DNA of 64,000 nucleotides from Paragonimus skrjabini miyazakii (GCA_014338405.1 JTDE01001072.1:74791-138790); one strand, 5' to 3'. Positions 22,453-36,025 are shown, counted from the first letter of the stretch. Notes: generated from the sequence alone by a model not told the origin. Numbers and translations: made by a program.

Positions 22453-22665
22453 CAATATCATTGTGATCGACAGTTGAATACATTAGATATCTTTAGCCTA
22501 AATATGGTCTGCTGTCATCTGATACTTGATCATGATAATTGTGCGATTCGTATTAATGTATTGTACAAACAGCTAGTGCGATTAGTTGAGTGGATAACAA
22601 TCGATCGGACACCGGTTCACGCTCTTCCTCCGTTTAGTTTGGGTTTATTCACCATGACTTTATGA
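22453..22665 (+). CDS. Candidate terminal exon, 70 aa
   Basis: A good acceptor (CTCCTTTGCTTTGATTCAG, ending at 22452) opens at phase 0 into 70 codons ending TGA. Peptide pieces QLNTLDIFSLNMVCCHLILD and YKQLVRLVEWITIDRTPVHA have a balanced, protein-like composition with amphipathic helices. No family recognised. It may be the last exon of a forward host gene whose earlier exons I could not assign. Confidence 0.3.
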   Translation, partial: QYHCDRQLNTLDIFSLNMVCCHLILDHDNCAIRINVLYKQLVRLVEWITIDRTPVHALPPFSLGLFTMTL

Positions 22666-23156
22666 GATTTGATAGAGTCCTCCATAGAGGTCACACAGAA
22701 GTCAGTATGGACAAGGTGCACAACACCCACAGTGGAGATGGACGTGCTCTAATCAGTTTTAGACCATTTGAGTTAGTGATATTTGGTTTTGCGAACACAT
22801 TTGAAAGTCATCCCACCTCTTAGTTATGCCTAGTTATACATAGTGTTTCTACCGAAATTGTGGGTTTACAAATCGGACGGTCAAAAATTGCTTCGCCGCA
22901 CCAAGTCATTGTTATTTAATTTCAGGTGAATAATTATTTTTCCGTTATGTTGTTCATGCACAAACCGATTTGCTTAAAGTAAACGTTGGTTCCAAAATAG
23001 CTGAGATTGACGGTTTTCCGTAAACACCCTTAAACTTCAGCCTATTTGTCAGCGAAGCTACTGTCGTTGTAATCGTGATACATTTTGAACGTATAATGCG
23101 TTTTTTTAATTAAATTCTAATGTTTGTTCCTGGTTTGATGCACCATGTCATGCGAC

Positions 23157-23357
23157 ACAGATTACTTCAAATTTGATTGTTGGACACCTTTGAACGGTAT
23201 CAGCGATACTTTCAAAATTGGAATAAAACATATTCCAATGCGTTTAGCTGTTTTTAATCTACTGCAGTTACAACTTATCTTCCTTAGTAATCAACTGCCC
23301 CAATCAAAATTATTAACGGATGATATTTTACGCTGTATACGTAAACAAAGACAGTAG
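23157..23357 (+). CDS. Candidate exon, Leu-rich, unassigned
   Basis: Open from an AG at 23155-23156 (GCGACACAG) to a TAG at 23355-23357. The peptide includes RLAVFNLLQLQLIFLSNQLP and LLTDDILRCIRKQRQ. A donor-like GTAAAC lies near 23340. The acceptor is weak (little pyrimidine). An unspliced frame from ATG 23145 is equally possible. No family recognised. Confidence 0.2.
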   Translation, partial: TDYFKFDCWTPLNGISDTFKIGIKHIPMRLAVFNLLQLQLIFLSNQLPQSKLLTDDILRCIRKQRQ

Positions 23358-26300
23358 TACTGATAATATGTTCCGATGTTCGTCACGCCCTTTATTGGAC
23401 CAGTGACAAAATGTGGTCTAGGAAACATGGATGAGAAACAAAACCAAAAAGACATAAACTTGACGGAAAACTATTCGAACCAGCAGTCTGATCGTAATGT
23501 GGGTGTAGATAGTTATTGTAGCATATTTTTACGTTCGATGGCACCCTTATCGCTCAGTGGGGACTAGCATGAATTCCACAACCTGGAAGGTTCAAAGTTA
23601 ATCAACTAATCGTTGTACTGCATACAAGGATGTTTAGTTCAAACCATGCAGTTTACAGAGTAAAATAATCTATGTTGTTTTAGTCTATTCCACGTAGTTA
23701 CAACTGTCGATTACTATTTACTGATAAAGATTTGGAGTGATTTCTACCACTTGCGCCTTAACTAGTTTACAAAGGAAGTACTGACTGGTAGAATGATCAT
23801 TGTAGAATATTCAGTGAAAAATAGTGCTAGGATAATATTATTGTGAGTGCTGATTGATTGACATAAAACGAGAACAACTCAAGTGCATTAAAAAGTACAG
23901 GAAAAAAATAGGAGGCATAAATCACATTTTGAAGTTGATCATCCTGGTATGATAGTATATTTTAACGAAAACTACTGATTATCAAAGACACTTTAAGAAC
24001 GACGTGATGAACATCTGCATATAATATGATCAGTGGATACGAGCGCAAGTGATATGATAAATTTTTTTTAAAAAACATTGTTTGTGTTCTGAAAACAAAC
24101 AGAAAATTCCACAATGATCTCGAGCAGGATAACGATCAAAGATGACAAAAATTATAATTGTGTCTTTCAAAGACAATGCTCATAGTTTGTATCCTACAAA
24201 CTCGTTTAATCACTCAGACCGTAAAAGCATCCATCAAATTGAGAAGCGAAGCAACATCAGATCAATGCCTATACGATATATAAGTATACATGGTCATCTT
24301 GATTGAAGTCGTTGAGGCTGGTGGGTCAAATTATTTCGGGCTAATTATTTTTGCTGATAGGCTATTAGCCCCTCACTGTACCCAGTCAGTATGCAAATTT
24401 CCGTGCACTGTTCGGGTCCGTACAAGCGTAAGCTTCCCAACAGATGAGTTAACGTCACATTTCCAGACACTATTGGTGGATACATTCTTCAGGGGGACTG
24501 AAAAGTATATTAGCAGATGTCAGTGGGTATTACGCTGAAAGGTATAAACTTCACGTATTTGGTCACGAAACACTCCTCAACTGACGGTCACGAAACTAGT
24601 GTCTGGAAGTCGATGTCTTTTGAGGAGAGTACTAAAATTGGAAATTAAACGGTTTTGGGAAAAGTATTTAACTTATGAAGGTAAGTGGCATAGGCCACCG
24701 AAGTCACATAACCCTCATGTGTCAACTGACCTAAAGCTGGTTCCAAGTCTAACGCAAATTTCAATGCAGTCTATACAGTTCACACAATGACAGTTAATAT
24801 GCAGTTGGATCACTGTTTCATCTTACGATATATGTCTTCTGACTGACCTATTCAATTAGCTTAACTACAGTTGTCATCGGGATGTTTTCAATTGACACTA
24901 GAAATATTCTCTTTATCGGGTTACCAGATGACAACTTCAATAACACAGCGATTACATCAAGGCAGCCATTCGCTTTACACCCGTGCCATATCCTGAAACA
25001 TATCGACTGAGAACAATTATGGTAACAGGTGATTTACCTGATAATTTAAGTTGGTCAAATATGCTAGTTCAAATTTGAGCGAAAATTATTTGCGGTAACT
25101 TATGATTTGATGTATTCTCAATCTGTTGTTTGCCTATAAGTTACTGTTTTGAATGCTTAGTATTAGCTGAAGAAAGAAACAACCAATCAAGAAAGGCATT
25201 TAATAAGGTAAACATTGTGTATTAAACCTTGGATTTTTCCAACCAAGCTTCAGGGCAAATACACTTTTTTGTATCAAGGAAAGTAAAACATATAAGGAAA
25301 CTGAAAAGCGCAGCTTCTATCTCTGTTCATATAATGATACGCCTATAATTCCTCGGATGTTATATTCCATTAATTCAGGTTTGCAACATCAAAACAACGT
25401 TTCTAGGTCGATCTCTTTGATGTATTTTTGAACACGTGTAAAATTACTAATCGCACAGTGCCAAAACAAAACAACACAGCAAGATAACTGTAAGTTTAAA
25501 AATACACATTTTGTCTACCCTGAAAGATGAATCTTCATATTTTCAATCTGTGCAAATTCATTAAAAAACATTACTGGATGCGTACATTAATGCAGCATCA
25601 GAATATAAGTATAGCTAGTTCGATTTCATAAACAATAAATGCCGCCAGTTACACGTTACAAGTACTAGACCATTGAGACACGAATAAATCTGCCTAGTTA
25701 TTCGAAGTCTAACACCATCACCATATCCCGTGAAGACGGTTTCTTCGATGTCTGGATGATTGGAACTACTAACGCTTGGTATCATAAACAGACCAAGTTC
25801 ACATGTTATCTTATCTGTTAAAAGCGAGCCGTTTTCTCACTCAGTGAAAACGCGTCCAGCTTGTCATTCGGCTCATTCAACTATCATCAACAAAACCATC
25901 AAAAGGAACATGGCGGTTGTCCACTTCGACCCAGACAGTGGCTGAGCCGTTCAGAATTATATTTTAGTTTATAAGTAGGCAAAACCTGTTGGACGAACTC
26001 ATGACTGATGCCAGAAAACGGCCTCCTAAGACATATGTTAACGTGTGTCAATTGAGAAACGCTTAAAGATGGGGCTAATTTCAAAGAACTTCGGTTTGAG
26101 AAAAAAGCACAGAATTCGTAGTACTCATACAAGCGATTGTCGTGATGCTTCCTTATACAGTACGTGATCTAGTCAAATTTCTGGTCTGTTATCCTAAGCT
26201 TATAAAAGTTTAACCGACTACCTTGACATCATTTGTATGCAACTAGAAGACTTGTTAAATTATCTCAACAGTAGACTGGATACACTTCTGTTCCGCCTGA

Positions 26301-29300
26301 ATATATTGTCACTAGTTCCCGCGATTACGTTACTCTAGCTTCCATATGTTATCTATGATAAACTGCTATCAGTATTTGAGCTATACAATCTTGCTTGCAT
26401 CTTCATATTCACGAAACAGATTAGATTGATAGTAAAAGATATTACAAAACAGACCAGTAGTAAAGGTTAGCATGAAACTTGAGAATTTTTCAATAAACAA
26501 GAAAATTTAAACGGTTAGACTGTATGACGACTAACTCATTTTTCATGTTTGTACCAGTAACACAGCATGCAACCGGAAAAGTATTTGGTCGATCACATTG
26601 AAAGTGCTAGTATCAATGAACTCATCATAAAGGTAAGATGACCTCCACATTACTGTTAATTAGGTGAATAATTTTAAGTACTGTAAAACATAACAATACG
26701 GTGCATAAACCAAAAAATGAGTACTTTTACTCCGGCTACTTGAAAATGTGTCTATTGTCTGACTAAAAATGAAACATGTGAAATGGTATTACCGTGTAGG
26801 TAAAAACAAATCAATCAAGATCGACTGCGGAGACGTTGGAAGATGACTTCTACAAAACAGTTAAGTGCAATACACAATCAGATTTGGTAACTGCGTTGAT
26901 CAGGTCCGTGAAGTAATAAAGTCAAGAATATTTAGTTTCATAGAAAGAACTGTTGTTGCAAATCTGAAGTGCGAAGGTGAACTTTCGCCAAAAGTTCTAT
27001 TAATTACAGTCCTTTACAAACAAGTACTTTGTTTTCTTTAAGCATAATAATAGATTTGTTTTCAACGTCTAAGAAATTGGGTTGCACAACAAGTCTGATA
27101 CTAGACAGGACAATTTGACAAGAGACAGATGAAAAACGTTTGTTTATCTGAAAGGCATAAAAGTGAGAGTGTTGCGAAAAACCACACACATCTATATCGA
27201 TTGCTACTTCGAACTCTTGAAATTACAGCATCCGTTTATTGCTCCATCGGAAAACCTGCTCACATATTCACATTCCTTAACTTTGACCTTATGCCAATAT
27301 TAATGGATTTTCGTCTGCAATCACTTGGTTTTTGTCACATCTCCTAAAGATAGGTAATTTTGACCAATTAGTTCACCAATAACTAAAAAACTTGACGTAC
27401 CATATTTTCATTCTTTTTTCTCTCCACGGATAGCATTCAACAGGACGATTGACAACTACAGGTGTTCCACCAATATCAGGAAGTCACATCATGCTATCAT
27501 AAACAGATGCGCAAGGCTAAGGCAAGATGATCGTTTGTTTTAACGACTTCTATGCACATAAGGTCCATTGACCTCCTCACAAATACGAGAAAAACGAGAA
27601 CAGCTTGGTCTATGCTGAGTTCTAACACGAAATATAAAAATCATGAGTGAATGACACAATACACTGATTAATCAAAGAAACATGATTCCAACTGGGATAG
27701 AAGTTGTTTCCGATAACTGATTTTCTTGGCTATTTATTTACTTAAAAAGCCTAGTGTTCGGAAAAACAAAGACAAATTATGTGGTACTAAACAACGAAGT
27801 AGGCTAGCACAAAAATTGCAATATGGAAACTATTATAATTGTAAGCTTGTTCGCAGCAGCCAACAATGTTACATATTCGCAAACGAGGGACTAGAAGCTA
27901 GAACAAACGCCGCCTATTGGTGAAAGTGGGCGGTCCACAGCCCATGATAGAACGACCGATTGAATAAACCTACAGGATGATATGCCTATAGAAGGGTTAT
28001 CAATGAATCGACCAGGAGCTGAAATAGCCAACCTGTGCTATACATCCGTTGGTAAAGGATGGATACTCCAAAAACAAGTAGCAGCTGGAAGGGTTGAAAA
28101 CGTAGTGGATTATTTCATAACCATACCATTTTGTTTATTTGTTTCGTAAACGCAATCGTTGATAAGTACTGTTGGTTTCGCTAGAAAGGCGAGTTTCACT
28201 GCTATTAAGAAAGCGAACAACGCCCCCCTGATTGTGGTAAGTACTAAATTGAGTTGGCCCAATTAATATTTTTGTGATGATAACCCATTCCCATAAACAA
28301 TGTCGATAGTTTAAATGTTATGAGAAAGCAGCATTAACAATCTGTGAACGGATGGCGGAACACATTTATAAGCAGTTACTGAACGTCATGACGTAACATA
28401 CACTAACAACAAGGTGGCTATGTCTAAATCAAGTTTGCCCAGTTAGTGAATAAGTTCTGAATACCGGTCAGTTAGTTGCCCGGTTGCCATAGTTCACTTC
28501 ACCATTACTCAAGGGAAACGGAAGTTATTATAGATTAGTGGGACTAAGTTGATCAAGCGGAATCGACCACATCTCTGCGAGGTCACTGTGGTTGCCATGG
28601 GACCGACGCCAACTTTAGAAGACTGCGTCAAAGTTGAATATCGTTTTTTGTCCTAAGTCTATTATATATAATCAACAAGTTTTGTATGCCAGCGACGAGA
28701 ATAAACAAAATTTCGACCTCCGAAAACATTAGTATCCATGTATCCGATGACGTTTGATTACGCATGGAGCCATAGAGAAAACAGGTGCAATAGTTAGATA
28801 TTCAGGACTTACTTGTGTTTATCTTCTCAACCACAGTGGCATCCGTTGATTAAGTGCGTCTGATCATCTGCATCGCCCTATACAATTGTGATGGTTCCAG
28901 AAATACCGAAGTGAAGTAGCTAACTTAGCTTAACCCCGGAGCTAGCTTCGACGCAATAGTAATAACAGTCGAACTAAACAAAGCAGGTAATTTGTCTCTC
29001 AAGCTCAACAGTATATCTTGTTGCTAACAATGCAATAAAACAATAGTAATCAGAAATAGGTCTAGTGACAAACATTAACATTATGGTCAATCTAGAAGGT
29101 TTGGGTAAAATACCTTGGTAATAGTTATTAAGATTTAAATGAGGAAAAGGCGTTCACATTTAATGTTTTGTGAAATGTGGGGCTATCGGCGGTCATCTAA
29201 TTTTTTCTTCCTGTAAACCAAGTTTTTTTGTTGAAAGTAACTGCCCAGAGCGTCGACAACAACAGTGAAATATATAGTTTGAAAAGTCAAAGTACACATT

Positions 29301-29874
29301 TTATTCTCTACATGAATTATTACTAATCAAACTGTAATTCTCATTATTTCCTAAGCATATGACATAAGTTCCCCGAATGATCATTCCAGTCGTCGTCTAC
29401 AAATGCTGCAAACATGAAAAACAAAAACCTTAGAGCAAATTCAAGTTTACAAATACTGGAGTGTTGACTGGCCCTTACGTTTTGCAGATGTCCAGTTGGA
29501 CAATAATTGGGATTCATTCTTCCTTAGTTTGCTCAGTTACATACTCCGTTTACTTTTTACGAAGTGCTCCAGTTCCATCATTCTCTCCTTAGCTGGAAAA
29601 TCCGTTAACTGGAAAGAAGTTGTTCACGTTAACCATTAACTACGTTAACTAGACTAATGACAACAAGTTCATGGGACATCAGAAACAGTAGTGTGAATTC
29701 GGAATTAATCAATCTGAAATCATGAAATGGTTTCTTAGTCCATCTTCTAAACTTTAACCCATGCGATTTTGTCACTTCGATACTAAGAACGAACTCAAGT
29801 TAGTCAATGATTCATTGGTATGTCTTTTGTGTTTTTTTAATAGTTCGACCATGAGTTCATGTAACCTGACATAC

Positions 29875-30067
29875 CATACCGCTGCAGATCTTTGGCGACA
29901 CGGCGGAGATTAAATCAGAATTACAAACATTTGGAATAGCATATTTCAAGTGAGAAACTAGGTTGCTGGGTTCTACTTTAGTTTTAATTGGTATTGTATA
30001 CGATATTGCATATGATTCCCCGCATGAATTGGGAATCGCAATGTTCGCAGAGTTGGAATCTGACATA
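29875..30067 (-). CDS. Candidate internal exon (reverse), 64 codons
   Basis: Reverse-strand open stretch with good boundaries on both sides: acceptor TCCTACTGCTTGCATCAG before 30067 and donor ATG/GTATGT after 29875. In the longest frame it reads SDSNSANIAIPNSCGESYAI, then EPSNLVSHLKYAIPNVCNSD and ends SGM at phase 0. A second frame is open only for its first 75 nt. The upstream candidate exon (30247-30329) ends at phase 0, whereas this frame needs phase 2, so the two do not join simply. Function unknown. Confidence 0.33.
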
Positions 30068-30246
30068 CTGATGCAAGCAGTAGGAACCGCGCTTCAAACA
30101 TACCATAATTTGTAACTAATAAAGCACGATTATCTCATCATTTTTCGAAAGGAGCCCATTCAGAACCAACCAAGAAAAATGACATCAACGTGGAAAGTAT
30201 ACAGAGTATACTGGCATGGATTAATGCACATATAGCCAGTTCTTAC

Positions 30247-30329
30247 AATACATTCACTCGTAGCCAAAATCTTATGATATAAATTATATGATTCTTGAAA
30301 AAGTTCACAGATTACTACATGTTGTTGGA
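30247..30329 (-). CDS. Candidate short internal exon (reverse)
   Basis: An 83-nt reverse-strand segment with an excellent polypyrimidine acceptor (CCTCTGCTGCTGTCCCC, GGAATAG) and a consensus donor ATT/GTAAGA. The open phase reads QQHVVICELFQESYNLYHKI then LATSECI (phase 1 in, phase 0 out). Composition is coding-like. No family recognised. Confidence 0.33.
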
Positions 30330-31149
30330 CTATTCCAGGGGGACAGCAGCAGAGGGATTGTGAAGTAAATAGTCGGGTTAATGAATAGAATAAAAACACA
30401 ACCACTGCTTATCAAGCGCACAGGAAAATAAGTTAGAAGATAAGTGGCAAGCATTAAAAATGAGATATCAAGATTACCTGTATTTTACCATAATGATCCT
30501 AGTGATGAGGTTTTCTGAATACTCGGTTTGGTGTCCAAATTATGTGCATTAGTTCTACTGTTGCAGTCAATCATTAATGATACAGTTAAGATAGACGCTG
30601 GTAGGCTGTCTCAGATGAGACATATTCTGTAGGTCAAACAGCCCGTTTGAAGTAAATTTGGCGAATTACCCTAAAACCACTATTTGCTGTCGATACAAGT
30701 ATTTTCTTAAAGAATGTTTAAATCTGATAGAAGATTCTGTAAACTAAACTTGAGTCTAATCTGATATGCCAGTAAGAAATTGAAAGTTACCCCAGTTAAC
30801 TAAACTTCTCCTGTCAGGATAGAAAACTTACCGCTGTAACCCGTTTTCATAGCTGTAAGCTGTACGTTCTCAATCGATAATGATAACAACCTTGACTGTT
30901 TAGTTTAAGGTGGGGATTCCATATAAAACTGAACACAATACTTAACCGGTGTAAATGAAACCGTCTAAACAGTTTGGTGAGAAACCGAAGTACCAAGTTG
31001 ATCATATTGACCATTTATTTGGGAGAGGATCTGTATTGCTTGAGCCTGTCGTGTTCAGGTCGGGCGCAAGTGCAGTAGGTACTCAGTTTTTGTCTCGAAA
31101 AAAGTAATTTACTCAACCCAAATAACGAAGTTGCATAATTTTTCATTTA
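30330..31149. other. No feature seen
   Basis: AT-rich sequence without open frames of note. Confidence 0.5.
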
Positions 31150-31450
31150 GACACTCTAACGGGGAGGGAGTTTTCTTTGGACTAGCAAAGCAGTGTGTTT
31201 AGATCACTCAGTAGCTTTTAATTTTTAGTTGCGTTGCACACTACATGCCAAATTGTAATATCATCAGCATACAGTGAAAACGGGAAATTGGCAAACTGTG
31301 GGATTTTGCTCACAAACGAAATGAAAAGCACAGGTCCTAAGATGGAACCATGTGATATATCGCTGATTGTATAATCTGAGAAATGCCTGTTAACTTAGAG
31401 GAGGAAACGGGAATTTTGAAGGAAGTTGGTGAGCGGTATAAATAGAGGAT
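31150..31450 (-). pseudogene. LINE reverse transcriptase fragment L3
   Basis: Short reverse-strand RT fragment. Reading leftward from about 31440: LTNFLQNSRFLL, a stop, VNRHFSDYTISDISHGSILG, PVLFISFVSKIPQF, then the catalytic box LYADDITIW at about 31257. This is the canonical order of CR1/Jockey/RTE-type RT domains 4-5 (PQGSVLGP, then YADD). It is in frame through the catalytic box but bounded by stops, and the flanks give no further RT. It differs from LINEs L1 and L2 and is an old fragment. Confidence 0.8.
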
Positions 31451-32284
31451 ACACTGTAGCATATGTTCAAAGTTCCAAGCTGAGTATTAAATGGTTTACT
31501 TAGTCAAATTCATATTTAACCTAGAGAGGTCATATTACCTGGTTTGTCATTAGCAAACGTTTTCGTTCATTTTTACAGGGTAGCAACTGTGTTGGTAATA
31601 AACCCTTAGGCAACAGTGTAAATAAAATGCGGTGCCTGCGTAACCGATAGTCAGTCAAACTTGACATCTTTTTAACGCACTCTTTTAGTACTAGTGAAAT
31701 TGTGAGACCAAGTGCTGGAGACTCATTTCCACAAGGTGCTTTGTTGTGTGAAAGTGCTTGTTTCGATCGCAGGGTTAGTGTTATTGCTGGCTGAATCTAC
31801 TGACTATAAGGAGTTGGTACCGAACGTACTGAGATACTGGTCACTGAGAATGTTGACGGTTTTTTCAGCTGAGACGGCCATTTCAGCAGTTCGACACAGG
31901 TAAGAGATTTTTGTTTATGGACTGAGTGGTGTTACAGAACAGTTATCGTCGAGTGACGAGTACGTTATGGCGTCACACCATGGCGTATCGTTAAGTTATT
32001 TGGTTACGGACACCCGGTGCACTTTGTAAACTTGTTTCGAGAATTTTCGAGTCGGGGGGAATACTTCCAACGAATTTATTAATTTAACTAGGACTTTGTA
32101 ATACACACGACTGAGAAAAACATTACCCAGCGAATCCCTAATCATGTTTTTCGTAGAATAGGGTATGAGTTAACCTTAACGGTTTCTGAGAGGTCGTATG
32201 TTGCGGGAAACCTCTGATATTTTTGGTGATATGAGAATTGATGCCTTCAACAGAAAACTCTGAGGTGAATGAGGAAATTCAGAA
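31451..32284. other. No feature seen
   Basis: Short open frame at 31712-31903 (+) with a hydrophobic middle but no supporting splice sites. Otherwise unassigned. Confidence 0.45.
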
Positions 32285-32595
32285 TTAACCTTGTTGTGAC
32301 CGCAAAAGACGATTGGCCTGAGAATTCGCTAATTGCACAAACTCCCGTATAGGTCATGTCAGAAATCAAACCACAAACGCGTACACTCATTTGCACGTCA
32401 GACACGCATTCACATACATAATTGTCATTCGCTTTGGTGGAACTGCTGCCGTAGCCCGTACACATTATTCCAATATACTGTTCTTGTCCGTCGTCTTCCT
32501 GACGTTCGGAGCTTGCTGTTTTGTTCCTGAATGTCACCTGTGAGTAATATACTACTTCTGAGTAGTATACTACTCACAACGAAACTGCCTATCAA
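32285..32595 (+). repeat. Dispersed repeat R1, copy 1
   Basis: About 300 bp that recurs in the same orientation at 57.78-58.09 kb (shared blocks TTGTGACCG, GGCCTGAGAATTC, ATCAAACCACAAACGCGTA, CACAACGAAACTGCCT). Near its right end is a hairpin with 17-bp arms (32540-32556 and 32561-32577, one mismatch). A reverse-strand open frame (32247-32537) is shared with copy 2 but has no known domain. Probably a short non-autonomous element or an untranslated piece of a larger one. Confidence 0.72.
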
Positions 32596-32899
32596 GCAAC
32601 AAACTTACTAATGTCAAAGCCATTCCGAGGGTAGGTAAAATACCGCATGAACAAGATCTGTAAGCCTACGCAGACATCATTAATTAAGTGTCCATTGACT
32701 AGTGAAGCACGTGGTGGTCAATAGATCATATCAATCAGATAACTAGATGACAGGTTAAAATGCACAATGCGCCATACAGCTTCACACGAACTCAGAAGAA
32801 ACGGATTATGCACCGCCCATGTTTTGAGTAGGCTGTCAGTACAAAGGACTACTCCACAACTTTTCCCACAGTGAGGCGCACGGTGGTAAAAATTACGCA

Positions 32900-33058
32900 T
32901 TGTACATTTTGTTCTTCATCTTCGGCGTCTAAAGTAAACCAGGTTTCCATTGTACCAACGATAGCCAGTACTACCGCATCGAATATCATAGGTTACTCCT
33001 CATTCTTGGCGGAACTGATACAAGCATTCGACGGATGTCACGGCTGAATATCTAATGA
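32900..33058 (+). repeat. Dispersed repeat R2, copy 1
   Basis: Resembles 55.999-56.172 kb in the same orientation. The best block is AAACCAGGTTTCCATTGTAC with CCAACGATAGCCAGTA after it; similarity weakens later. It lies 300 bp after R1 here, but before R1 at the second locus. Nature unknown. Confidence 0.55.
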
Positions 33059-35782
33059 GTATGCTTATGGTCGCTGCTGGTGTCGCCGCTTTCAGTAAAG
33101 TCGACCAGTGAGCCTCGTTTTCCATTTTGGGAAGTTGAATTGACTAATGAAACATCGCTCGAAATTACTAGACTGTTTTGTGCGTGCGAGAAATATACCA
33201 CATAACCCAGGAAGACCCGGTATGATTTTGCAAAACAGGCCTGCGTGAAACCTGAAGCCACCAGGAATTATGTGGCAAACAGTAGTTCAAACCATTAAGG
33301 CAGATTCTGTCATTCTCCGAATCGTAAACGCCGTTCGTAAACGTCCAGGCGCTGAACTGGGTACCGAACGTGGCGGGTATAGATAACGGACAAACATCTG
33401 TTTCTTAGAGACCAGAAGGCCTACACCCACAGACAATAGACTTACACTGGCTTAGATCATGAAGTGCAATGTTGCAAGTGTATTTAGGCACGAACAAGGA
33501 AGCATAATTAATAGCAATACGGTTGTGTTTGTTATCTTGATTCACTAATTTACGGCCCCTCAATGAGGTCATATCTAGCTAGTGAGCTTCCAGCCTGATT
33601 GAGTTTTTCTGTTTAGCATATTTTACTAAATAAAACATGGAGCGACGTGGGATTGACGGTGTTAGTCGAATGACCATTGGAATAGTGATTAACGTGATAC
33701 CGATTATCTGTCGTATCGATAGACCACATATGTGCAGAGCTCAGTTTGCGCACTTTTGTATTTGGGGGTAGATCACGGCATTTTGTGCACCCGGATCGTC
33801 ATTTTAATAAAATGACCAATCTGAGAGATCCTTATGTTCGTTCCACCAAAGGGTGACTATTGGGAGTAAGGTAGAATACACCTTCTTATGATGTCACGCT
33901 TTAAAAAGCGTGAGTGCGCGGTCAGAACAACGCGGAAACAATTCACAGTCATGACTCTAGAACAATACAGTGTACCGTAAAATGCAGGCAAAGCTAGAAT
34001 GCACTTTGAAAATTTAGCCAGAGAAAGTCAGGTTGAACGCACTGAGAGGGAATAGCATGAAGAAAACACTTGCAATGTCAAAGTGGAGCAACACATTTCA
34101 GTTGATTTTCTGCTATCGTTCAGATAAGCCTGTTAAGCGTATACCCATTAGACTAACAATGAGAAAGCAGTTCCGTTGTTCAGCCCCACTAATCAATATG
34201 ATTTATCAAACTTCGGCAGCAACTCTTTGCATTAGTGAATATAAAGTGATAGGGCTGATTGTGTTCGGTCACTCGTTACCGTGTCAGAATATTAAATGCG
34301 TACTTATGAGAGAGAGAAAGAGAGTAAGCAAAGGTGATTAACTGACCGATCGCAGGTGTGAAAGTGTGGTCGTTTGTAACCCACTGGTTAGTACTTACAG
34401 GGTAGTTGTAGTTCCACACACTACAGTGTCATGGCAATTCAAAAGGGAACTGTTTAAATGAATGCTAATCACATCAGCTGCGCTTGGTATACATTGTCGG
34501 ACTAGCTTTCAACTAACTATACAACAAGCCGCCTTATAATCGGAGTGGTTAGTGAAATCCATCCTATGTAAGGACAACGCAATGATGATTTTATTTACAA
34601 TTTAACTGCAGAAGCAAGTTAAATAATGCACCTTGATTTACTACAAGTTCGAAGTGCCATACGTTCAGTGTAGCACGCACTGAAAAACAGAACACAACCT
34701 GCTAGCTGACAGAATGCTCTTTATATCTGGGTTTGATGAAGTCGGAGTTGTCAGTCAGCGGCATGCAACACGTTTTGACGGATATTGTCAACCGAATGCA
34801 AACGATTGGGAAGCCAGATAATTTTTGTGAAGTTGAGGCAGTTCGTGCTTGCTGCTTACAACATCGTAGCCCATTGTATTAAGTTGCAACGTAGAAACTA
34901 GAAACTTTACGACTGCAGACCCGTCTGCGTCTAAAGTCACTTGTTACGGGCAATTAGATTATCACACTAAAACGTTCCGTACGCTTACACGTCTTGTCAG
35001 CCAGGCCATTATCGTTGATTGCGTCGTTTTATTCCTTGTCATTGCACAGATGTGACCAGATGAAAAACTCGCTAGATCATTAGTTCATCGTAGAATACCA
35101 GCTAACTGTGAACATATCCTAATTGCGGAGTTTTACTTAGAGTACTCCCCACCACAATGGGTGCGATAGCTTGAAAATGCAAATGCGCAACAGTGGTTCA
35201 GACAGCGAGTTGGGGACCTGAAGTGTGAACTACATTTTAATGAGACAACCGTGTTGACCACTTCACACTGACCGAAAGTACTGTATGAGTGAACTATCAT
35301 ATCTCGAATCCTAATTACGTTGGTCTACGAGTGATGCTCAAATATTTATTGATGAGCACCCATGGGAGCAGAATTTGAATGCAGTGGTTTGGTTCAGACG
35401 AGGTTAAATGAAATACTTCTTTCCACTCAAAAGTTTTGCCAGCTGTTTGTGGCATTTATAGTATTATAGTGCGTCGTGAACACGAATGGCACAAGGATTG
35501 TTTATTCAGAAAATCAACACATGGGCTATATACTCCAACACAACCTCAATGCACAAACACATGTTTAGACATAACAGTAATCACCGGGAGCTACGGTCGC
35601 CACCACCAAGTTCATTCACGGAAAGCACCATTTCTTTCCAGAGTGCTTTCCAATGTTTCTTCTTGTATTTTCCTCTTGTTACCTCAATGTCTAAAAAAGT
35701 GATTCCTCTTGATTACTGACGATTAGTATAGCGTGACCGTGAATCCTCACTGCACTGTATCAACCAACTTCCAGCTACTTAT
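33059..35782. other. No feature seen
   Basis: Unique-looking sequence. Open frames at 34033-34341, 35436-35702 and 35486-35719 (+) overlap one another, lack domains and are not convincingly spliced. Confidence 0.45.
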
Positions 35783-36025
35783 TGATTTATGAGTTCAACT
35801 TCTAGAGAAGTCCTGATGGTGCGGTAATCAAACGGAGTTAACAAGACGGTTATAGTTTCTCATCCCAAAGCGATCGAGCAGTCTAAGTAGTGCTCACAAG
35901 CGAACGTGGTTGAGCATTTGTTTGTGATGACTCAGTCATGCCCATTGTAAGGTCATCGGCATAGTGACAACCCGGTTGCCTTACATAAGCGAAGTCCAGT
36001 AGTTAAACCTGATTAGTGGCTAGAT
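35783..36025 (+). repeat. Hammerhead SINE family, decayed copy
   Basis: The 5' module (AACTTCTAGAGAAGTCCTGA, GGAGTTAACAAGACGGTTA, GCTCACAAGCGAACGTGGTT) and tRNA-like head (AAGGTCATCGGCATAGTGAC, CGGTTGCC) align with the copies at 21.3 and 52.15 kb. No ribozyme core remains. Old copy. Confidence 0.62.

Larger units (their letters stand above)
21691..29874. other. Mostly featureless; two candidate exons listed separately
   Basis: AT-rich sequence. Open frames of 60-80 codons at 24290, 24599, 25899 (reverse), 27129 and 27726 lack domains and I could not pair them into spliced models. No retroelement similarity noticed. Confidence 0.4.

Noticed and set aside
34309..34330. GA-rich microsatellite
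   Set aside because: Too short and imperfect to report as a repeat.
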